Below, in pieces: positions 34,905-45,899 of a stretch of DNA of 64,000 bases. Source of the DNA: Orobanche coerulescens (lineage: Eukaryota > Streptophyta > Magnoliopsida > Lamiales > Orobanchaceae). How positions within the stretch are numbered: position 1 is the first letter of the stretch; every line of letters begins with the position of its first letter. The DNA is taken from assembly GCA_033398695.1 (NCBI GenBank), contig CM065801.1, positions 46,696,358 to 46,760,357 on the forward strand. The letters are read 5' to 3'. Under the pieces are notes generated by a model. It was not told where the DNA came from. It worked only from the letters and a program-made list of their open reading frames with translations, and did no database searches. The position numbers and the translations under genes were made by a program.

Positions 34905-35310
34905 GGGCGCTGCGCGCGCTAGCTCAGCGATGTAGCGCCTGTTGTCAGTCGGCTCGGCGCCATCTCGGACTTGGGCAGAGGGGTTCTGAGGTTTTGGACT
35001 CAGGTAGGATCGGCAGGTAGCCCACGCTACTGTCGGTCGTGGCGCACGCTAACCGGCAGGGGTAGCGCACGTTGTCGGCCGACTAGCGTACGTTACCGGG
35101 ATGAGTTTGTTAGTCCAAAGGCTACTGGACAGGTCGACTAGCGCGCGCAGGCTTCCGGCCGTAGCGCACGCTAGTGGGAGTCGGGCGGACAAGTCATGGT
35201 CGGCAGAATTGGTCGGTGGTGCCGGGTCATGCGGGCCATGGCCGAGAGTGCTGGGCCGATACTAGCCGATAGCGCACGCTAGTCCGGGAAGGCTAGCGCA
35301 CGCTAGTTCC
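34905..35310 (+). promoter_or_regulatory. near-palindrome array, element A 5' LTR
   Basis: About nine units such as TAGCGCACGCTA (35160, 35269, 35293), CTAGCGTACGTTA and GTAGCGCACGTT lie in GC-rich sequence. The last unit is about 15 bp from TATATAAAT. Same orientation relative to the element as in the minus-strand LARD. Confidence 0.7.
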
Positions 35311-35912
35311 GGCCCAGTATATAAATGACAGAGCAGCCACTTTTTCATTCATTTTTCATTTTCTTTCTCTTCGGTCCGCGGCTAGAGCTTTGGAGGAGAT
35401 GAAGCCATGTTGTTAAACAACAAATCCATGAATTTTCTGAGTTTATATCACTGATCAATCATCCTATAACATCCTTTGATCCAGCGAATCAAGGTTAGAT
35501 CTTTAGAACCCTACTTTTGGGGAGATTTGGGGATTTTCGCGTTTTTGTCCGATTCATTCGGCTTTGCTGAGTAATTCATGATGAATATGATTAATCTTGT
35601 TGGTATTCTTAGTTTCCCTACGGATTCATGGTATATTTCGTGATTTTTACGAAATCGAGAGGGTTTGGTTGTGGTCCGCCCTCGTTGTCGTTTTTATACG
35701 AATATACATGAATCGTAGGCGGGTGTCCGGGCGTATTCCAATTCCGTATTCGTTTAGAATCTGTTGTGATTGTATTCTTCGAATCGTTAGGGTCGGTTTC
35801 GATGGTTCCTAGCATTCGTCGGCGACTTTCCATTCCGTTCGTTGCGTCGTCGACTATTCAAGGCAAGTATATATTTATGATTGTACGTTCTCGACTTTGA
35901 AAGTAAGTAATA

Positions 35913-36107
35913 TTGATGGTATGATATGAACGAACCGTTTTTACGGCATTCATAGATATATTGATGGCATAATATGAACGAACCGTTTTTACGGCAGTCA
36001 TATATGTATTGAAGGCATGATATGAACGAACCGTTTCTACGGCATTCATACATGTATTGACGGATGATATGAACGAACCGTTTCTATAGCATTCACATAC
36101 GTCTTGA
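35913..36107 (+). repeat. four tandem 48-bp units in the element A LTR
   Basis: Units start TTGATGG or TTGAAGG/TTGACGG at 35913, 35961, 36009 and 36057. Each contains ATATGAACGAACCGTTT and a small hairpin CCGTTTTTACGG or CCGTTTCTACGG. The fourth unit has decayed arms (TATAGC). Confidence 0.9.
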
Positions 36108-36648
36108 TGTGACACTATGAGATTTAGTTATTCCAGAATACTAGTCTTGAATTGATGAATTGACGGTTACACTTACTTTATTGTCGAGGAGTATTGTGTT
36201 TCATACTTGATATACTTGCACTAGCTATTCGACGGCTAACCCCTTTATGGGGGAAATACTTTTTATGTATTTCAGGTTCCAGGAGAGCGAACAGGCGGGT
36301 ATCGGGTCGGCATGAAGATGATGGGCAAGTGTGATACTGTGTCTTGTCTCCGGTTATCTTTTGGATTCCTCCATTCAGTGTTGTTGTACTGGAATGGATT
36401 TTAAATACTCGAGTATTGTATTTCAGTTTCCTTGATGTTCCGTCCTGTGTTGTCGAGGTATTGATTTGTGCAGTGATGTATATGGTTTCATTGGTTATGG
36501 TTTTGAATACCATTTGTATCGTCTTTCTTTCCATTGTATGTAGACCTTTTCGGTCAAGTTTTATAGTTCCGCGTATGTTTAGCCTTGTGGGTCCCACGGC
36601 GGGGCTCACGACGCTGTAATATACCCTGAATAACTTGGGGGTGTTACA

Positions 36649-37177
36649 GAATATGGTATCGGAGCTTAGGTTTATGGATACCTAGGCTGTCGGTCTTTTG
36701 GGTCGATTGAGTCGTCAATTGCCCACAGTATCACTACTCTGCCATCATCACAGTGCGACCGGTACTTGTAAGTCCTCTCACTCTTCTTGTATTTTTCTTA
36801 ATCGTTTCGTTTATAGCTTGGTATTCTTGGGAATTGGTCACTTCGAGAATGTGCGATTTGGAATATACTTACACACGTGTGTGCCCTTCAGAATGTTGGC
36901 TGAAAGTAGGAATAATCGTGGCCGTGGTCACGGACGTGAACTCTTCCTTGAGATTTTGTTAAGTTACTAATTGCGATATTGGTGTGTATCGGTATTATGT
37001 CGAGACTTTGTTTAGAAGTCGCATGCTAGTATCACGGGAGATCTTCGACTTCACAGACTTGTAAGTATGTTGTTCGGATTATTCGATAATTCTTGGTGAA
37101 TTTGAATTTCCGTTGAAATGTTGTTTGTGTGAGTGATTGCAAGTTTCGAGGACGAAACTTATTTTTAAGGGGGGTAG
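36649..37177 (+). other. element A internal, PBS, gag stub and a foreign 3' end
   Basis: The PBS TGGTATCGGAGC lies at 36654-36665. A gag-like start (MLAESRNNRGRGHGRE, 36895 onward) resembles the RGRG-rich start of gag in element C but stops within 25 codons. From about 37100 the sequence is instead the 3' end of another internal region, GTTTCGAGGACGAAAC and a GGGGGGTAG tract, leading into a new LTR start at 37178. Confidence 0.65.
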
Positions 37178-40100
37178 TGTAATACCCTGAATTTTCGGAT
37201 ATATTTTTTTTTTCGTTTATTTGTTGGATGTCGTTGATGGATAATTGTGCTTGAGGATGATGTGAACGTATGACAATGTTACTGAATGCGTATATGTATT
37301 TATTGTGCCGTATGATCGTTTGGTATGTCGAGATGTTGGTAGAGAATAGCGGAAAATGGCTAAGTACAGCTACGTTAGCGCACGCTACAGGGTATGCCTA
37401 GTGCGTGCTAAGATATATACTTAGCGTACGCTACGGTGCATACTTAGCGCACGCTAAGAGGTTCGGTTACGTACGCTAAGGAGGACCCCTAATGTACGTA
37501 ACGACTTGCTGGGTTAGTTCTGGAAGGTGACCGACAGGTAGGCCCAGATTGACTTTTATATTCAGTTAGCGCACGCTAACGCATGTTGGTTAGCGCACGC
37601 TAACAACAGATCGCCAATAATGGAATCTTAGCTTTCGGCGGGTGGACCCATCCATGTTCGATGCGTGCCCAGATAAGGTCAGCGAGTGTTTGTCGTGTAG
37701 AGCTAGCGCACGCTAAAACCGTATGATTAGCGCACGCTAATTCCATATCGGTCAAAGGAATCCCGGTAATCGCGGATGCTTTCGGCATGTGGGGGCACGA
37801 TACTGTAGCAGGTCAACGACGATTAGCGCGCGTTAAGGTCGAGGAATAGCGCACGCTACTGAGCATTTCACTGTAGCAAGTCAACGCCTGTTAGCGTACG
37901 CTAATGCATGGGCATTACGTACGTTAGATGAATTTCAAAGCAATGTAGTAGCTTCTGGACTGCCCGATAGCGCACGCTATCAAGGAAGGATAGCGCACGC
38001 TAGTCCTGTAGCGCACGCTAAATATAAGGTCTAGCGCGCGCTAGTGATGTGTTTTATAAAGAGGATAGACGAGTGCTGAGAGGCATTTTGTCCATTCTCC
38101 TTCCTTCAGTCAATAGAGAGAACCTTGGGAAGTACTTGAAGTTCCTAAACATTGAGAGATGATTCTCTTAAACAAGATTAAGATCGAGAGCTCGGATTTA
38201 AGTATTGTTCTTGAAGTTTTTGATGATTCTTGGAATGGAGATCAATTATTCTTCTTCGTGATTCGTCCATACAAGGTAATCCTCGTATCCCTTTGATAGT
38301 GGTTCGTTTTTTTTAAGGATTACTACTTGGGAGGGAGTATGTTGGGAATCGTGTATTTTGATGTTCGTCTTATTTCAATGTAAATGCATAAATTGGCATA
38401 CTTTTATCCATTGCGTGAGTATTTTGAAATGGCTTTTGGTATTTTGCCAACTGAATTTTATTTTGTAAAACCGATTCCCTAAACTGAGTTTTTGGCATTT
38501 TGGCCTTGATCGTTTTGACGGTATTTGGAAAATGATTTTTTTTAGTATTTGAAAAATATTACCGTCATCGGTCTTTTTGGCATTTTTGAAATGACGTGGA
38601 AAATTGTGCTTAGCCTGGTAAATCATTGTGAGAAGGGTTTACGGCGTGTAATATTCCCAGGAGGATCTGGGGTGTTACAATTATGGTATCATGTGATAAT
38701 GTTATACGAGATTTATTGGAATTGTAATAAGAGATTTCGGATGTTGATATGATTATTGAGATCTTCTTCATATGATGATAACGGTATTGTTGCGATTCTT
38801 AAGGTTGTATGAATGGCATGATGAAGAAAATGGTAACATGGAGATATATACCTCGGATATATTGTTCTGAACGGGATTTCGGATATTTCGTGTTCTTGAA
38901 GAACTCTTGAATTATACGAGGTGATGAATTTTTTTTTAAGAAGTGTTGATGTTTTGAAAATGAATATGGAATATTCATATCTAGAGCTAAACTATGTGTT
39001 TGAAATAATATTCGTATAGGAATACGAATGTGATTATGAGTTTGATGAGACTATTATTCATCTCTGAATTTGGAAGCCCATACGTATGGAGCAAACGTTT
39101 AAGTCGAATGATTGGACTATTTGATAACCTTTTTAATAGGATTATCTATTGTTTTGAACCAGTCGGATGATTCGAATTGATGACGGTCATAAGTAAATTT
39201 TAACGATGGATTTACGAGAAGGGAACCTTATCAATTCGTATTTAAGAATTGAGTTTGGAACATTTAGACCCTTATTATTGGTCCCAATTGGTTGCTGATA
39301 TGATCATCATATTTCGACTCGTATTGTGGACAAGATTTGTAAGTGTCTGAGTTGGATTGTTCAGACTGTGATTAGTCGAGATATGGTGAAACGATTGAGT
39401 TTGTGGTTTGGTGGTATTGATATTGGTCGTCATCGAACCTGTTGATTATTAATCCTTCATTTTACAATAAGATATGATGTTTGATCGTGAATTATGACTG
39501 TTGTGTTGTGGTTAAGGTTGAAGGGTTCGTAGATTAACTTGGTTGAGACTGAGGAATTCGTAAGACGAAATCAACTGAATTGGTAACAGTTCGTTGTATT
39601 GATATCGAGGCAAGTTTTATACTCGTACTAATCAATGAGACTAATGTTATCGTGTAGGTGTACGAATGTGTGTATCATTTCGAGACTTGGCCTCCTTATG
39701 ATTGTATTGATATCAGGGGATTGTTTGATACGACACCCGTCGACAAATTATGCCAAATGTTATTGTTGTTCGTAAACGGCCGATTGAAGGCATTGATGTA
39801 TTCGAATTTCATCTTCATTATCGGTAACTGATTTAAGTGTGCCGATACATCCGTTGTACCGTTGTTATCGAGTTGCCGTTCTAAGGTAACCGAAGTATTG
39901 AATTGGGACTGTCGAAGATAGTTCCCATCCGTTGAGTCGTTATCGATTGGTCGTTCGAAGACAATCGAGATATTGAATGGGGATCGCCGAGGATAGTGCC
40001 CATCTTTGAGTTATTATTGTCGTGTTGGCCGACTCAAGACAGCACACTATTATTCTGGTGAACTCGGTAATTTTGTGATCGTTGAGGGTGGAGGATTTCC

Positions 40101-40620
40101 CGAATTGTGGTGTTGTGGTTATTGCCGTGTTAATCGGTCCTTAGGGATTCTGATCCCAGGATGGTTGTTTTGAATATCGTTGGTCGTGTGGATCTTTCAT
40201 TATTCGTGTGCCATCGTTCACTTGGTGAGTCGTATGATCCGTAATGGGTATTTTGTCCTTTGAGTTTCGTTGTCATGTTGTATCATGGCATATCTGGAAT
40301 CATGTCTGCGTGCCGATTGGTAATGTGTAGGATTTTTATCCAGGCACTCGATGGTCATGCGTGGATGTTTCCGCATTGGACTGTGCACACGAGACGTAGT
40401 TCTTGAGGCTAATTAGGTACATTGTCACACGTATATTCTGGATTCCGTATATGGGGTGGACATGTGCACGGACACATTTCCGGATCGGGCGTACTGTGAT
40501 GTCCCTCTTGAGCCTTATTGTTTGGTCGTTCGTAGTCCATGTTGTATTGGATATGTCCGACGATTTGCGGCTGGTTGTTCATACGCCGAGGGGTATGTCC
40601 GACAGTCAGGTTTGCTTCTT
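37178..40620 (+). mobile_element. LTR-like segment B of a LARD-related family inside element A
   Basis: Begins TGTAATACCCTG after a purine tract, continues with U3 sequence related to the LARD LTR (CATATGTCGAGATGTTGG-like, GAAAATGGCTAAGTA), a palindrome array, a TTTATAAAG box (about 38053) and a leader. 40258-40600 matches LTR sequence of element C (51406-51060 reversed). At 38671-38701 an LTR-end-like GGTGTTACA is followed by TGGTATCA, so a shorter LTR of 1.5 kb is the alternative reading. No ORF of significance. Confidence 0.55.
37370..38045 (+). promoter_or_regulatory. densest near-palindrome array, about 18 units
   Basis: I count 18 units in about 680 bp, including repeated TTAGCGCACGCTAA, TTAGCGTACGCTAA, TTACGTACGCTAA and CTAGCGCGCGCTAG. 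The last ends about 10 bp before TTTATAAAG. Two TGTAGCARGTCAAC motifs (37804-37817, 37873-37886) lie between units. Confidence 0.75.
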
Positions 40621-40941
40621 TGAGATCTGTATTGTGATGAATTACAGCTTTGGGCTGTTTGGCTTTCAGGCCATCGTGATATACAGCTTCGGCTGAGGGG
40701 TTTTCAGACCATTGCGATGTATTGGTATTTTTGTTGGAGCCTTCAGGCATTATGATTCGTATTTACTTCAGCGTTGGCTTAGATTACCTTCGGGTAATGT
40801 ATTGTTGTGTTGCTTGTAACGTTTCGCCGTTGGGCGTAAGTTACACGTTTCTTGTGTATCTCGTTGAGTTTTCCTGGTGGGATATTGCTCTCCCTAGTTG
40901 TTTTAAGTTTCGGGACGAAACTTCTTTTAAGGAGGGTAGAA
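40621..40941 (+). other. element A internal 3' end and polypurine tract
   Basis: Short degenerate repeats of TTTCAGGCCAT type (about 40660-40750), then GTTTCGGGACGAAAC and AAGGAGGGTAGAA against the LTR. No coding signal. Confidence 0.6.
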
Positions 40942-41514
40942 TGTAATATCCGCAAATTCGATTTCCGGTAATTTTTCTTTTTTGGCGAAAGTCCGTTTTT
41001 ACAACTTGCTTGGGACCGTTTCATCATCCTGAGAATGATTAATTCCACACTTTTTGACATCCGAGTTCGTTTCGGAGTCGTTTTGTTGAGTTCCGTGCTT
41101 TTTAGCGACTTTTCCGCTCTTGAGTCGATTCTTGCGAATCTCGTTCGAAACTGCTGTTTCGAGTTTCCTGTAAGTCTGTTTAACTTTGTTAGACGTGTTA
41201 TGAACTTCAGTTTAGTTATTCGATCACGTATCGTGATTTCCGAGCGTTTTGGGCCATTTTGTAATTTACACAAAGTTGTGGGTATCCGTATGTGTATTTG
41301 TTGTCTCGACCCTTTTCTTGGTCGCGTATGATTAATTATTGCATTACATTTTCATTTCGAGTCGTTGATATCGTCCTCGAACTTTTCGTCATGTTCGTTC
41401 CGTGCGTTTTCGGAAATCGAGGCGTCGGGTCGTGGCGGCTGAGCAGCTGGCCGGACCGGTGCGGCACTGTCGGAAGTGCTGGACACTGGCCGAGCAAGCA
41501 CGGCAGGAACCGGC

Positions 41515-41930
41515 GTAGCGCACGCTACGTCCGGGACGCTGCGCGCGCTAGCTCGGCGATGTAAGCGCGCCGTCGAGTCGGCCAGCGTACGCCATCGGGC
41601 ACAGGCGAGAGGGTTACGAGGTTACGGACTCGGGTAGGATCGGCGAGTAGCGCACGCTCGCTGTCGGTCGTGGCGCACGCTAACCGGAAGGGTAGCGCCG
41701 CGTCGGCCGACTAGCGTGCGTTGGGATGAGTTTGTTAGTCCGCAGGCTACGGGCCAGTCGGCTAAGCGCGCGAGCTTCGGCCGTAGCGCACGCTAGCGGG
41801 AGTCGGGCGGACAAGTCATGGTCGGCGGGGTGGTCGGTGGTGCCGGGTCATGCGGGCCATGGCCGAGAGTGCTGGGCCGATACTGGCCGATAGCGCACGC
41901 TAGTCCGAGAAGGCTAGCGCACGCTAGTTC
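41515..41930 (+). promoter_or_regulatory. near-palindrome array, element A 3' LTR
   Basis: Eleven recognisable or damaged units, for example GTAGCGCACGCTAC (41515), GTAGCGCACGCTAG (41783) and CTAGCGCACGCTAG (41913). Several units intact in one LTR are damaged in the other. Confidence 0.65.
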
Positions 41931-42530
41931 CGGCCCAGTATATAAATGACAGAGCAGCCACTTTTTCATTTATTTTTCATTTCCTTTCTCTTCGGTCCGC
42001 GGCTAGAGCTTTGGAGGAGATGAAGCCATGTTGTTAAACAACAAATCCATGAAGTTTCTGAGTTTATATCACCGATCAATCATCCTATAACATCCTTCGA
42101 TCCAGCGAATCAAGGTTAGATCTTTAGAACCCTACTTTTGGGGAGATTTGGGGATTTTCGCGTTTTTGTCCGATTCATTCGGTTTTGCTGAGTAATTCAT
42201 GATGAATATGATTAATCTTGTTGGTATTCTTAGTTTCCCTACGGATTCATGGTATATTTCGTGATTTTTACGAAATCGAGAGGGTTTGGTTGTGGTCCGC
42301 CCTCGTCGTTTTTATACGAATATACATGAATCGTATGCGGGTGTCCGGGCGTATTCCAATTCCGTATTCGTTTAGAATCTGTTGTGCTTGTATTCTTCGA
42401 ATCGCTAGGGTCGGTTTTGATGGTTCCTAGCATTCGTCGGCGACTTTCCATTCCGTTCGTTGCGTCGTCGACTATTCAAGGCAAGTATATATTTATGATT
42501 GTACGTTCTCGACTTTGAAAGTAAGTAATA

Positions 42531-42722
42531 TTGATGGTATGATATGAACGAACCGTTTTTACGGCATTCATAGATATATTGATGGCATAATATGAACGAA
42601 CCGTTTTTACGGCATTCATATATGTATTGAAGGCATGATATGAACGAACAGTTTCTACGGCATTCATACATGTATTGACGGATGATATGAACGAACCGTT
42701 TCTACGGCATTCACATACGTCT
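42531..42722 (+). repeat. four tandem 48-bp units, element A 3' LTR
   Basis: Units start at 42531, 42579, 42627 and 42675, with the CCGTTT(T/C)TACGG hairpin in each except for one change (ACAGTTTCTACGG) in the third. Confidence 0.9.
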
Positions 42723-43267
42723 TGATGTGACACTATGAGATTTAGTTATTACGGAATACTAGTCTTGAATTGATGAATTGACGGTTACATTTACTTTATT
42801 GTCGAGGAGTATTGTGTTTCATACTTGATATACTTGCACTAGCTATTCGACGGCTAACCCCTTGATGGGGGAAATACTTTTTATGTATTTCAGGTTCCAG
42901 GAGAGCGGACTGGCGGGTATCGGGTCGGCATGAAGATGATGGGCAAGTGTGATACTGTGTCTTGTCTCCGGTTATCTTTTTGGATTCCTCCATTCAGTGT
43001 TGTTGTACTGGAATGGATTTTAAATACTCGAGTATTGTATTTCAGTTTCCTTGATGTTCCGGCCTGTGTTGCCGAGGTATTGATTTGTGCAGTGATGTAT
43101 ATGGTTTCATTGGTTATGGTTTTGAATACCATTTGTATCGTCTTTCTTTCCATTGTATGTAGACCTTCTCGGTCAAGTTTTATAGTTCCGTATATGTTTA
43201 GCCTTGTGGGTCCCACGGCGGGGCTCACGGCGCTGTAATATACCCTGAATAACTTGGGGTTGTTACA

Positions 43268-45841
43268 ACAACAAATGATTTGGGCCCCCCGAACTAGTAT
43301 CCCTCGAACCCTTTGCCGTCAACATGCTCTTCCCGTGCCTTGCCTTTGCCTCGACCTAAAATACAACACAAGTATTTCGCCCATAACACAGGGTCAGATA
43401 TACATGATAATTAATTCTTCTGACATATACAATTCACATATATGGATCTCAAGGAAACATCCCGACTATTAATCATACCCCTCGGGCGTATGAAACAACC
43501 AGTCACAAACCGTCGAACACATCCAATCATACATGGACTATGAACGATTAACAATATGGCTCAAGATAGACATCACAGTACGCCCGATCCGGAAATGTGT
43601 CCGTGTACATGTCCACCCCATATACGGAATCCAGAATATACGTGTGACAATGTACCTAATTAGCCTCACGAACTACGTCTCGTGTGCACATTCCAATACG
43701 GAAACATCCACGTATGACTATACAAGTGCCCGGCTAAAAATCCTACACAATATCCAATCGGCACGCAGATATGATTCCAGAAATGTCACGATACAACATG
43801 ACAACGAATTCAACGAAATACATATCCGATTAAGGATCAAGAAAAACTCACCAAATTGATAATAAGGACCATCAAGATCAACGATTCAAAGTGACGTACT
43901 TGGGAATGCAACCCCATGATGAAAATAGAATAACGTCAAAATGTCAAATCACGACAAACATTTCATAAACATTTCATACACATGAAATGTATAAACATAA
44001 CAAGAATCTAATCCTCATTATAACCAAGCAAGATAACTTGCCTCAATACGGAGACGAGAATAATCCTCTTCTTGTCGAAACGAACGAACGGTCCTCGACT
44101 AATATCGTTTACTCGAACAATCAACCTTAAACGGAATACATTTTACTCAATAACATATTCGTATAATTATCAATATAGGATTAGTAAGACGACACCCTAC
44201 AATCCAGTAGAATAGTTTCGCTATCTCAAAATATCGAAGTCTTATACCAAGAATTCTTTTTACCTCAATACAACCATAAAATCGGTTCACAATACTTCTA
44301 CCAAAAGTTCACATGATTCTTCATAAATAAGAATTTTATCAAGAACATGTAAAACAACCACTTATGTTGTCAATATCATCTTATGTTGATTAAACTTTCC
44401 AAAACATTACAATGTTGAAAGGTAAAATCTGCACAATTATGTTCATCAATACATCTCATCTAAATTGAATATTAAGCTTACAACAAGGTTATATTAGTTA
44501 TGAGATTACACCATATTCATGAATGTTATCAAAATCATTCTTACAAATTCACTACCTTAAGAACACCACAAGATGATCAAACACATTCTTAGGTTATCAA
44601 CACATCCGGTTAATAAGAAGTTATTGTTGTTTTCACAATATCCTTATCAATCTTCAAAGTCTTGCTGGGCTGAAACATAAGGAGGTTATAACTCTTAAGA
44701 ATTCTGAACAAGAGAACATCCTCCTACTTCTAACATTGCCAAGTTCTTCCCAAGGTAAGTGAATATCAAGTATGGTGTTTGAACACTTTATGATAACAAT
44801 TTCATTGTTCAAGTCTAACCATGATGAAGCTAACTAATTTATCAAGGTTCTACTGATATGAATTCGTCCAGCAAGGTGAGCATGAAGATTCTAAACATGG
44901 TTACTATCATTATAACCTCAAGAACACATCTATTTCAAACCCTCTTTATCATATTCATCAAGAAGTGTGAAGAAGTTTAATTAATACCATGTTTTACTTG
45001 ATTAATCTAACTTTAGGTGAAGTATACTTCATTACCAACATCAACATATTAAAACAATACAGAGAAGAAAGTACACCTACCTCCAGAAACGAAGAACAAC
45101 CTCAACACTACAAGAAAGTACACTCCAAGCTCAAGAACACCTCCTAATCTTCAAGGTAATGGGCTCCACTCCAAGATTTAAGGCTTAAACACAAGTTGGA
45201 GGAGGTTGATATCGATTTGGGGGTGCAGAGGGACAATATATGAAGAGAAAATCGGTTTAGAGTTGTGAAGAAGTGAAAAACAGGTTGGTCATATAAATAG
45301 ACTGTACCGGCTTAACGTACGCTATCGGGGAAAGCTACCGTACGTTAACTCTCTTACGTACGCTAACCGGTTAATGTTACATACGTAAGCGGCTTACAGT
45401 GGCTACTGTCTTGAATCCGCAGGCCATTAGCGCACGCTAATTAAAAGGGTGCTACGCATGCTAATAAAAGTTGACTCTGGCCGACACGACAGCTCAGACA
45501 TCATACACATGCATGCCAACGGATAACAAGTTCACATGCTGAAGTCAACTTATGTCAGATTCCTTCTTAACGTATGCAATAGATAAGGTATTACGTACGT
45601 TAAATCACAAGTTTAGCGTACGTTGGTTAAGCTACGTAGTGTACGCTACACTAACAGAAAAAGTTCAAAAATGCAACTCTCCAATTGACATCGAATCATC
45701 AAGTATGAAATGAAATGACAATGATATGAAGCTCAAATTTATAATACCTCAACATAATCCTAAATGCAACGATCCACGGTAATCAATTTATCCGAATATA
45801 CAACGACAGATAAAAACAAAAAATTACAGTCGGATATTACA
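43268..45841 (-). repeat. element C 3' LTR, main part
   Basis: Minus-strand LTR from TGTAATATCCGACTG at 45841 to the element A insertion; 43268-43272 is the right copy of the ACAAC duplication. Collinear with 50827-53418. Contains the palindrome array (45655-45310), a TATTTATATG box facing minus at about 45287-45297, and a long AT-rich downstream part. No ORFs of note. Confidence 0.85.
45310..45655 (-). promoter_or_regulatory. near-palindrome array, element C 3' LTR
   Basis: About ten units, mostly of the TTAACGTACGCTA, TTACGTACGTAA and TTAGCGCACGCTAA forms, ending just upstream of the TATA-like box in minus sense. C is the only pol-coding element here that carries the array. Confidence 0.7.
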
Positions 45842-45899
45842 TACTCCCACCCTTAAAAAGAGTTTCGTCCTCGAAACTAAGGGGTAAATAACTCGGGGT

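Larger units (their letters stand above)
34312..36648 (+). repeat. element A 5' LTR
   Basis: Nearly identical to 40942-43267 except in the palindrome array, where indels are frequent. A TATA-like TATATAAAT lies at about 35318, right after the last array unit, followed by a CT-rich leader. A 48-bp tandem repeat lies near the middle. Antisense ORFs across this LTR (for example 36178-36609) appear in both copies only because the LTRs are alike. Confidence 0.85.
34312..43267 (+). mobile_element. non-coding Ty3/gypsy element A
   Basis: Plus strand, with perfect target duplication ACAAC (34307-34311 and 43268-43272). LTRs of 2337 and 2326 bp start TGTAATATCCGC and end TGTTACA. A PBS follows the 5' LTR and a purine tract (GGAGGGTAGA) precedes the 3' LTR. 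The 4.3-kb internal region has only a stub of gag and otherwise carries an LTR-like segment of another family (37178-40620). It therefore needs proteins from elsewhere. Confidence 0.85.
40942..43267 (+). repeat. element A 3' LTR
   Basis: Starts TGTAATATCCGC, ends TTGTTACA, followed by the target duplication ACAAC. Matches 34312-36648 closely, including the 48-bp tandem units (42531-42722). Confidence 0.85.

Noticed and set aside
35618..36609. Antisense ORFs of 70-143 codons present in both LTRs of element A (for example 36178-36609, 42890-43228)
   Set aside because: They repeat because the LTRs are copies; one is a read-through of the 48-bp tandem units, and none shows a recognisable domain or a codon pattern unlike its surroundings.
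37370..38045. CRISPR-like array of palindromic repeats with spacers
   Set aside because: Repeats are 12-14 bp with variable spacing, the setting is a plant LTR promoter and there are no cas genes.
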